Shown piece after piece: positions 53,250 through 60,045 of a DNA stretch of 64,000 nt. The notes beneath the pieces were generated by a model. The model was not told the DNA's origin, searched no databases, and worked only from the letters and a program-made list of their open reading frames with translations. Numbering within the stretch: position 1 is the stretch's first letter; the number at the start of each line of letters is the position of its first letter. The stretch spans positions 17,607-81,606 of the forward strand of contig RDXY01000005.1 of assembly GCA_004293045.1 (NCBI GenBank), read 5' to 3'. The position numbers and the translations under genes were made by a program. Source of the DNA: Flavobacteriia bacterium. GTDB taxonomy: Bacteria > Bacteroidota > Bacteroidia > Flavobacteriales > Flavobacteriaceae.

Positions 53250-54839
53250 ATGAATCAATACAAAGATAATTTTGCTCACAATAGCTTACCAGCACTGGAA
53301 TTACAACCAGAATATACCTTTTTGGATTTACCACAATTCCAACTTCCTGAAGTATTGAATTGCGTAGAAAAATTACTTGACAATCACATTAAAGAAGGCA
53401 GAGGAAATACCATTTGTATTCGAACCTTTGAGGAAACTTGGACCTATCAAGATTTGTTTGAAAAAGCCAATCAAATTGCGCATGTTTTAGTCGAAGATTT
53501 AGGTTTGCAATCGGGAAATCGAGTATTGTTGCGTTCCGCTAATAATCCCATGATGGTCGCTTGTTGGTTTGCGGTTTTAAAAGCGGGCGGAATTGTAGTG
53601 GCAACCATGCCCTTATTACGGGCTAAAGAAATAACTACTATTATTGATTGTGCTGAAATTTCTCACGCGCTTTGCGATAGCGATTTAGCTGAAGAAATGA
53701 ATTTAGTCCAATCCAATTTTCTAAAAAAAGTAAGTTTCTATAGAAATTCCGATTTAGAAAAGTTAATGGAATCCAAACCAAAAACATTTGATAAGTATCC
53801 GTCAAAATCAGAGGATGTCGCTTTGATTGGTTTTACTTCGGGTACCACAGGTTTGCCAAAAATGACAGCACATTATCACAAAGATATTCTTAATATTTGC
53901 GAAGCATTTCCAAACTATTCGCTGCAACCTACTTCAAATGATATTTTTATTGGAAGTCCGCCCATTGGTTTTACTTTTGGTTTAGGCGGATTGGTGTTGT
54001 TTCCGATGTACTTTGGTGCTTCCACTTTTTTAATCGAAAAACCAAGTCCAGATGTATTGTTGAAAGCCATTCAAGAGTATAAAATTACCATTTGTTTTAC
54101 TGCTCCAACCGCATGGCGAATGATTACAACAAAAAATCAAGACTACAATATTTCGAGTTTACGAAAATGTGTTTCAGCAGGTGAAACATTACCGTTAAAA
54201 GTTTGGCAAGATTGGTATGATGCCACAGGGCTAAAAATTATTGATGGCATTGGCGCTACCGAAATGCTACATATTTTTATTTCGTCAAACGAAGAAAATA
54301 TGAAACCCGGCGCAACTGGAAAAGCGATTTCAGGTTACGAAGCTAAAATTATTGACCAACATGGAAAAGAATTATCAAGAAATGAAGCGGGTCGATTAGC
54401 GGTTCGAGGAATTACAGGTTGTAAATATTTGAATCGAGAAGATAAACAAAAGGAATATGTTGAAAACGGCTGGAACATCACAGGCGATATTTTCCGTCAA
54501 GATGACGAAGGGTATTTTCATTTTGTGGCTCGTGGCGATGATATGATTATTTCTTCTGGTTATAATATTGCGGCAATTGAAGTAGAATCCGTACTTTTAA
54601 CTCATGAAAATATTTTAGAATGTGCCGTTGTAGGTTTACCCGATGAAGAACGAGGCATGTTGGTTTGTGCGCATATCGTTTTAAAAGAACAAGCAATGGC
54701 AGAGGAAGCCTTAAAAATTCAGATTCAAAATTGGTTTAAAAACACGGCAGCACCTTATAAATATCCAAGAGTCATTCATTTTGTAGATTGTTTGCCAAAA
54801 ACAGAGACAGGGAAAATTCAACGATTTAAGTTAAAATAA
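53250..54839 (+). CDS. 2-aminobenzoate/benzoate-CoA ligase family protein
   Basis: A 529-residue adenylate-forming ligase. The N-terminus LPALELQPEYTFLDLP and YPERLN-like PEVLNCVEKLLD are typical of 2-aminobenzoate-CoA ligases. The ATP loop is GFTSGTTGLPKM (about 194-205), then GATEMLHIF, the hinge GDIFRQDDEGYFHFVARGDD and the final catalytic Lys in KTETGKIQRFKLK. It should convert anthranilate (or another ortho-substituted benzoate) to its CoA thioester using ATP. It lies 75 bp after the monooxygenase gene. Confidence 0.88.
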   Translation: MNQYKDNFAHNSLPALELQPEYTFLDLPQFQLPEVLNCVEKLLDNHIKEGRGNTICIRTFEETWTYQDLFEKANQIAHVLVEDLGLQSGNRVLLRSANNPMMVACWFAVLKAGGIVVATMPLLRAKEITTIIDCAEISHALCDSDLAEEMNLVQSNFLKKVSFYRNSDLEKLMESKPKTFDKYPSKSEDVALIGFTSGTTGLPKMTAHYHKDILNICEAFPNYSLQPTSNDIFIGSPPIGFTFGLGGLVLFPMYFGASTFLIEKPSPDVLLKAIQEYKITICFTAPTAWRMITTKNQDYNISSLRKCVSAGETLPLKVWQDWYDATGLKIIDGIGATEMLHIFISSNEENMKPGATGKAISGYEAKIIDQHGKELSRNEAGRLAVRGITGCKYLNREDKQKEYVENGWNITGDIFRQDDEGYFHFVARGDDMIISSGYNIAAIEVESVLLTHENILECAVVGLPDEERGMLVCAHIVLKEQAMAEEALKIQIQNWFKNTAAPYKYPRVIHFVDCLPKTETGKIQRFKLK

Positions 54840-54861
54840 TTAGCTTTAAAATAACAGAAAT

Positions 54862-55278
54862 ATGCAATTTATAAAACAAGAAAAAGTTCGTTTCCAACAT
54901 ATCGATTATGCTGGAATAGTTTTCTATCCTCGATTTTTAGAAATGCTCAATGGTTTGGTGGAAGATTGGTTTGAAGAAGCGTTAGACAGCCCTTTTTCAA
55001 AAATGCATCAAACTAACGGTATTCCTACGGTTGATTTGAAAATTCAATTCAAAAATGCCGCCCGTTTGGGCGAAATCTTAACCAAAAAGCTTTGGGTAAA
55101 AGAGTTGAAAAATTCGTCTATTCTTTGTGGATTTAATTTTGTAAATGAAGCAGAAAACACCGTTTTAGAAGGCGAAGTTACCTTAGTAAATGTAGCGTTC
55201 AATCCTGAAAGAAATGGCATCAAAGCCGAACCTTTTAATGAGGAAATGAAAAGTAAAATTTCAAAATATATAGTATAA
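54862..55278 (+). CDS. 4HBT-family acyl-CoA thioesterase
   Basis: A 138-residue hotdog-fold thioesterase. The active site is HIDYAGIVFYPRF with D15, the 4-hydroxybenzoyl-CoA thioesterase signature. In this context it probably releases the hydroxylated aromatic acid from CoA before ring cleavage. It is followed by a gap of 148 bp with a long hairpin. Confidence 0.88.
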   Translation: MQFIKQEKVRFQHIDYAGIVFYPRFLEMLNGLVEDWFEEALDSPFSKMHQTNGIPTVDLKIQFKNAARLGEILTKKLWVKELKNSSILCGFNFVNEAENTVLEGEVTLVNVAFNPERNGIKAEPFNEEMKSKISKYIV

Positions 55279-55280
55279 CA

Positions 55281-55354
55281 ACACAGATTGAAGAAATCAG
55301 AGAAATATACACGGGATTTATTTTTCAAATTTCTTTAACTTCTTCAATCAGTGT
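55281..55354 (+). repeat. Long imperfect hairpin between thioesterase and nitrilase genes
   Basis: ACAC-A-GATTGAAGAA-ATC-AGAGAAAT pairs with ATTTCTTT-AAC-TTCTTCAATC-A-GTGT, giving about 22 pairs with two small internal mismatched patches and a 22-base loop. It lacks a T tract directly after the stem and so is not a typical terminator. It may be a small intergenic repeat element or an mRNA processing site. Confidence 0.7.
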
Positions 55355-55426
55355 TTAAAATTAAAATCAGCAATTATTAGCGTATGTAAAGCAATCTGTT
55401 TCATCCGCGTACCAAAACAATAAAAA

Positions 55427-56407
55427 ATGGAATTCAAAAAATTTATAGCCGCAACTGTTCAAACGTCACCAGTATTTCTTAATGTAGAAAAAACGGTGGA
55501 TAAAGCGATTTCTTTTATTAAAGAAGCGGCCTCAAACCAAGCAAAACTAATTGCTTTTCCTGAAGTATTTGTTTCGGGATATCCTTATTGGAATTGGATC
55601 ATGACGCCCGTTCAAGGGAGTAAGTGGTACGAAGCATTATATAAAAATTCAGTAGATGTGGCTGGACCTGAAATTCAGAAATTGTGTTTGGCTGCTAAAG
55701 AAAACGATATTCATATTGTAATCGGAATCAACGAACGAGGTTCAAGCTATGGCGAAATTTATAATACCAATTTAATCATCGACAACAAAGGGGTTATCAT
55801 CGGAAAACACAGAAAATTAGTACCAACTTGGGCAGAAAAACTGACTTGGACTTCAGGCGATGGGTCGTCATTAAAAGTCTATGATACCGAAATAGGACCT
55901 ATCGGAACTTTGGCGTGTGGCGAAAACACCAATACTTTGGCACGTTTTACGCTACTTTCGCAAGGCGAATTGATTCATATTGCTAATTACATTTCGCTAC
56001 CGGTTGCACCACCAGATTATGACATGGCAGAAGCGATTAAAATTAGAGCTGCAGCACATTCTTTTGAAGGGAAATTATTTACGATTGTTTCGTGTTCTAC
56101 GGTTTCACAAGAAATCAAAGATGCCTTACGAGCCGATGTGCCCAATGTAGATGAATTGTTAGACCGAAAAAGTTCGGCATTTTCTGGTTTTATTGGTCCA
56201 AATGGCGCTGTTATTGGACAACCTTTAATTGATGAAGAAGGAATAGTATATGCCGAAATTGATTTGGAAAAATGCATCCAACCGAAACAAATGCATGATA
56301 TTTTAGGTCATTATAATAGATTTGATATTTTCGATTTACGAGTAAATACGGCTCCTACCCGAAAAATTACATTTATAGACAATCACGAAGAATTTAATAA
56401 AAAATAG
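55427..56407 (+). CDS. Nitrilase-superfamily hydrolase
   Basis: A 326-residue C-N hydrolase with a complete catalytic triad: E46 (FPEVFVSGYPYW), K130 (GKHRKLVPTWAEKLTW) and C164 (TLACGENTNTLARF). The CGENTNTLAR block and length are closest to true nitrilases, though the superfamily includes amidases. Inside an aromatic-acid cluster that has a maleate isomerase but no other amidase, a role as an omega-amidase acting on a ring-fission amide such as maleamate is attractive. Nitrile hydrolysis is the alternative. Confidence 0.88.
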   Translation: MEFKKFIAATVQTSPVFLNVEKTVDKAISFIKEAASNQAKLIAFPEVFVSGYPYWNWIMTPVQGSKWYEALYKNSVDVAGPEIQKLCLAAKENDIHIVIGINERGSSYGEIYNTNLIIDNKGVIIGKHRKLVPTWAEKLTWTSGDGSSLKVYDTEIGPIGTLACGENTNTLARFTLLSQGELIHIANYISLPVAPPDYDMAEAIKIRAAAHSFEGKLFTIVSCSTVSQEIKDALRADVPNVDELLDRKSSAFSGFIGPNGAVIGQPLIDEEGIVYAEIDLEKCIQPKQMHDILGHYNRFDIFDLRVNTAPTRKITFIDNHEEFNKK

Positions 56408-56435
56408 TATTAAGATTAGAGTATTAAGTATTAAG
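56407..56435 (+). repeat. GTATTAAG intergenic repeat
   Basis: GTATTAAG occurs three times, with the last two overlapping in a tandem, in the 38-bp gap between the nitrilase and dioxygenase genes. Confidence 0.65.
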
Positions 56436-56445
56436 ACAACTTATT

Positions 56446-57555
56446 ATGCAAGATAAATTTTCAGATGACCAAATTGGTCGTGCAAGAGTACAAGATTCAC
56501 CAGAATTAGTTGCCTATTACAAAGAATTGGAAACATTAGGTGCGGGTGCTTTATGGACTGTAGCGAATGATATCGAACCTTGGGAGCCACGTTCCTCATC
56601 CGTACCCATGCTTTGGAAATATGATGATTTACGCGATTTAGTATTAAAATCATCCGAATTAGTAACACCTGAACAAGCAGGTCGTCGTGTGGTTTATTTA
56701 GTAAACGACAAACGTAAAGATGTATCAGCAGCTGTGGGTTGGTTGTACACTGGAATTCAAGTTACGCGTCCAGGCGAAAGCACTTCGGCACACCGTCATA
56801 AGGCTTCGGCATTGCGCTTTATTATGGAAGGTGAAAAAGGCTATACCGTTGTGGATGGAAATAAAATTATGCTGGAAGTGAATGATTTTGTCATCACCCC
56901 AAACTCCACTTGGCACGAACACGGTGTGGAAGAAGGTGGAAAAACCTGTATTTGGCAAGATGGTTTGGATATTCCTTTAGTAAATGCTTTAGAAGCCAAT
57001 GATTATGCCGTTTATGATGGTAAGCAACCTTTGGTGAAACCTTTAAATTACTCCCCTATTACTTATGGTTGTGCTGGATTAATTCCTGCTGATACAACGT
57101 GGGACAAACCCTATTCGCCTTTATTTAAATATTCTTGGAAAAACGTATACCCAGCTATATTAGAAGCTCAAAAAGTGAATGATGTTAATCCGTTTGATGG
57201 CATTTTTATGCAATATTCTAATCCTTTAACAGGCGGACACGTGATGCAAACTATGGGAGCCGCGATGCAATTATTACCCGCAGGTTTCAAAGGAAAAGCA
57301 CACAAGCATACGGGTTCGTTTGTATATCAATGTGCAAAAGGAAAAGGTTTTTCCATCATCAACGGACAACGTTTCGATTGGAAGGAAAGAGATATTTTCT
57401 GTGTTCCGAGTTGGGCTTGGCACGAACATCACAACCTTTCCGAGACCGAAGACGCTTGCTTATTTCAATTCAACGATTTACCTGTAATTGAAAGTTTAGG
57501 GCTTTTTCAATCAAGAGATTTGGAAGAAAATGATGGTCATCAGCAAATACAATAG
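56446..57555 (+). CDS. Gentisate 1,2-dioxygenase-like bicupin
   Basis: A 369-residue double cupin, the usual gentisate dioxygenase length. The first cupin shows TSAHRHKASALRFIMEG (H116, H118) and WHEHG (H157, H159); the second shows KAHKHTGSFVYQ and WAWHEHHN. PGESTSAHRHKASALRF is the key signature of gentisate/1-hydroxy-2-naphthoate dioxygenases. They open the ring between the carboxyl-bearing carbon and the neighbouring hydroxyl-bearing carbon. With 5-hydroxyanthranilate the same cleavage would produce an amide. The stop codon lies in the first unit of a hexamer repeat. Confidence 0.92.
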   Translation: MQDKFSDDQIGRARVQDSPELVAYYKELETLGAGALWTVANDIEPWEPRSSSVPMLWKYDDLRDLVLKSSELVTPEQAGRRVVYLVNDKRKDVSAAVGWLYTGIQVTRPGESTSAHRHKASALRFIMEGEKGYTVVDGNKIMLEVNDFVITPNSTWHEHGVEEGGKTCIWQDGLDIPLVNALEANDYAVYDGKQPLVKPLNYSPITYGCAGLIPADTTWDKPYSPLFKYSWKNVYPAILEAQKVNDVNPFDGIFMQYSNPLTGGHVMQTMGAAMQLLPAGFKGKAHKHTGSFVYQCAKGKGFSIINGQRFDWKERDIFCVPSWAWHEHHNLSETEDACLFQFNDLPVIESLGLFQSRDLEENDGHQQIQ

Positions 57556-57616
57556 CAATAGCAATAACTATAGCAATAATAATAACAATAACAATAACAA
57601 TAGCAATAGCAATATC
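57551..57616 (+). repeat. AATAGC/AATAAC hexamer array
   Basis: About eleven imperfect copies of AATAGC or AATAAC follow directly from the dioxygenase stop codon, which is itself part of the first unit. Confidence 0.85.
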
Positions 57617-57679
57617 AAATTCAAAATCAATAACAATTTTTGCTGCTTTGTAACTTAGCAACTTTGAAACATAAAAAAA

Positions 57680-58588
57680 ATGAAACTACTTACCTATAAA
57701 ACACAAGACACCGAGCCACGTTTGGGCTTCGTTCATAACAACCAAGTCATCGACATGGAAGATTTTGGAGAAATATCTAATTTCCCATTACCTAATGATA
57801 TGTTAGATTTAATTGATATGGGCTTTGAAATTATTGCTGAAATAAGCGAATTAATTTCGGAAACACCAGAAAATTTCTTCGAGGAAATCGCTTATGAAAT
57901 GAACGAAGTTACGATTTTAGCACCCATCGAAAAACCAAGAAAAAACATCATCGGTATTGGATTAAATTACACCGAACACGTGGCAGAAAGTGCTCGCGGT
58001 TTAGATACCACTGGAAAATTACCAACGAAACCTATTATTTTCTCCAAACCACCTACAACGGTTACAGGAACTAATACGGAAATAATAAAAAACAAAAAAT
58101 TAACCTCACAATTAGATTGGGAATGTGAATTAGCAGTTGTTGTTTCTAAAAAAGGAAAATATGTAACCAAAGAAAATGCAATGGATTATGTATTTGGTTA
58201 CACCGTAATTAATGATATTTCTGCACGCGATTGTCGTAGAGAAGGACAATGGATTGTATCTAAAGGACAAGATACTTTTGCACCAATGGGACCTTATTTG
58301 GTTACAAAAGACGAAATCGAAAACCCACATAACTTGAATTTATCGTTAAAAGTTAATGGTGTGGAAAAACAAAATTCCAACACCAAATTTATGTTGTTTA
58401 ACATCCATGATTTGATTGAAGATTTAAGTATTGTATTCACCTTAGAAGCTGGTGACATCATCGCAACCGGCACGCCAGCAGGCGTTGGAGCAGGTCGTGA
58501 CCCACAAGAATGGTTACACAATGGCGATATTGTTGAAGCTACAGTGGAAGGCATTGGAACAATTGTGAATACGATTAAAGAAATTTAG
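57680..58588 (+). CDS. FAA-family hydrolase (fumarylpyruvate/maleylpyruvate hydrolase-like)
   Basis: A 302-residue fumarylacetoacetase-superfamily hydrolase. The N-terminal substrate-cap part is followed by GIGLNYTEHVAES, IIFSKPPTTVTG, the metal ligands in LDWECELAVVVSKK and NDISARDCR, and AGDIIATGTPAGVGAGR. It should cleave the C-C bond of the ring-fission product to pyruvate plus a C4 acid. There is no maleylpyruvate isomerase in the cluster, so direct hydrolysis of the cis product is likely, which agrees with the maleate isomerase further on. Confidence 0.92.
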   Translation: MKLLTYKTQDTEPRLGFVHNNQVIDMEDFGEISNFPLPNDMLDLIDMGFEIIAEISELISETPENFFEEIAYEMNEVTILAPIEKPRKNIIGIGLNYTEHVAESARGLDTTGKLPTKPIIFSKPPTTVTGTNTEIIKNKKLTSQLDWECELAVVVSKKGKYVTKENAMDYVFGYTVINDISARDCRREGQWIVSKGQDTFAPMGPYLVTKDEIENPHNLNLSLKVNGVEKQNSNTKFMLFNIHDLIEDLSIVFTLEAGDIIATGTPAGVGAGRDPQEWLHNGDIVEATVEGIGTIVNTIKEI

Positions 58589-58602
58589 TTTTTTGGTTAA
58601 AG

Positions 58603-59229
58603 ATGGATCAAACAAAAATTGCAGTTGACATATTCAATAAACTTGCCACTGTTTATCAGGATAAGTTTATGGATGTTTCGTTGTATCATGATTCGCTTGA
58701 CGTATTTTGCCAAAGAATCCCAAAACAAAAGGCTGAAATTTTAGAATTGGCATGTGGTCCTGGTAATATCACAAAATATTTGTTGGAAAAACGTCCCGAC
58801 TTTAAGATACTGGGTACCGATTTAGCTCCCAATATGATTGAGTTGGCGCAAATTAATAATCCTACTGCCAAATTTCAATTATTGGATTGTAGGGATGTGA
58901 ATAAAACAAATACTAAATTCGATGCGATCGTCTGCGGTTTTGGATTTCCTTATTTGTCAAAAGAAGATGCGATACAATTTATCGCGGATGCGGGTAATCA
59001 GCTAAATTTCAATGGTGTTCTTTATTTTAGCACTATGGAGGATGACAATTCCAAATCTAGATTTAAAACCGGAAGTACTGGTGACAAAATGTATCAGAAT
59101 TTCCATCAAGCAGATTATTTGACTAAAGCACTCGAAGACAACGGTTTTAAAATAATAAATTTGCAACGTAAAAACTATTTTTACAATGAAGAATACACAA
59201 CCGATTTAATTATTATTGCAACAAAATGA
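58603..59229 (+). CDS. Class I SAM-dependent methyltransferase
   Basis: A 208-residue Rossmann-fold methyltransferase. The SAM-binding motif I is ILELACGPGNITKYLL, followed by ILGTDLAPNMIELA, QLLDCRDV and FDAIVCGFGFPYL. The family acts on small molecules. It overlaps the maleate isomerase gene by 4 bp, so it is a true member of the operon, but no methylation step is needed in the inferred pathway. Its role is unknown. Confidence 0.85.
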   Translation: MDQTKIAVDIFNKLATVYQDKFMDVSLYHDSLDVFCQRIPKQKAEILELACGPGNITKYLLEKRPDFKILGTDLAPNMIELAQINNPTAKFQLLDCRDVNKTNTKFDAIVCGFGFPYLSKEDAIQFIADAGNQLNFNGVLYFSTMEDDNSKSRFKTGSTGDKMYQNFHQADYLTKALEDNGFKIINLQRKNYFYNEEYTTDLIIIATK

Positions 59230-59975
59230 AAAAATACAGAATAGGACAAATAGTTCCATCTTCAAACGTAACGATGGAAACCGAAATACCAGCCATTTTT
59301 CGTTCACGAGAAACCATTTTACCTGAGCGTTTTACGTTTCACAGCAGTAGAATGCGTATGAAAAAAGTAACCAAAGAAGAACTCGAAGCCATGGATGCGA
59401 TGAGCTTAAAATGTGCGCAAGAATTGTCAGATGCTCACGTAGATGTGATGGGTTATGCCTGCTTGGTAGCCATAATGAGTATGGGACGCGGGTATCATTG
59501 TGTGTCGGAAGTAAATTTGCACCAAGAAACAATTGCTAATGATTTTCCAACGCCAATTGTAACTTCTGCAGGTGCATTAATTAACGGATTAAAAGTTTTA
59601 GGTGCGAAACAAATTTCGATTATTACACCTTATATGCGACCATTAACTGATATGGTGGTGGATTATATTGAAAATCAAGGCATCAAAGTAAAACAGAGTA
59701 TTGCTTTAGAAATTCCAGACAACTTAGAAGTAGCGGCACAAAATCCAATGAATCTATTAGAAATCTACAAACAATTAGATTTAACGGATGTCGATGTTTT
59801 AGTCGCTTCGGCTTGTGTGCAAATGCCATCTTTGGAAGCCATCGATTTAATTCAAGCAGCATGTGGCATTCCAGTTACTTCGGCTGCGGTTTGTACCACC
59901 TATGAAATGATGAAAAAAATTGGAATCGAAGCCAAATCCGCTATTGGAGGCGAATTATTAAGCGGGAAATATTAA
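59226..59975 (+). CDS. maiA: Maleate cis-trans isomerase
   Basis: A 249-residue Asp/Glu racemase-superfamily enzyme. The pattern VPSSNVTMETEIPAIF, GYACLVAIMSMG (C79) and ASACVQMPSLEAI (C197) matches maleate isomerases with their two catalytic cysteines. It converts maleate to fumarate, feeding the TCA cycle. As the last gene of the cluster it marks maleate as the predicted end of the upper pathway. Confidence 0.9.
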   Translation: MKKYRIGQIVPSSNVTMETEIPAIFRSRETILPERFTFHSSRMRMKKVTKEELEAMDAMSLKCAQELSDAHVDVMGYACLVAIMSMGRGYHCVSEVNLHQETIANDFPTPIVTSAGALINGLKVLGAKQISIITPYMRPLTDMVVDYIENQGIKVKQSIALEIPDNLEVAAQNPMNLLEIYKQLDLTDVDVLVASACVQMPSLEAIDLIQAACGIPVTSAAVCTTYEMMKKIGIEAKSAIGGELLSGKY

Positions 59976-59990
59976 ACAAAGTAACAGCAT

Positions 59991-60036
59991 AAAAATGCGT
60001 TCTGAATATTAACCAGAACGCATTTTGTTTTTTATA
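59991..60036. terminator. Terminator of the aromatic degradation operon
   Basis: AAAATGCGTTCTG (59992-60004) and CAGAACGCATTTT (60014-60026) form a 13-bp stem with a 9-base loop, then GTTTTTT. It also lies after the convergent TonB receptor gene. Confidence 0.92.
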
Positions 60037-60045
60037 TAGAATATT

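Noticed and set aside
55281..55354. Transcription terminator splitting the catabolic operon
   Set aside because: The stem is long, interrupted and without a following T run, so it is reported as a repeat/hairpin only.
50241..59975. A simple salicylate/gentisate operon
   Set aside because: Not excluded, but it leaves the nitrilase unexplained and the ligase is closer to 2-aminobenzoate-CoA ligases, so I rank it second.
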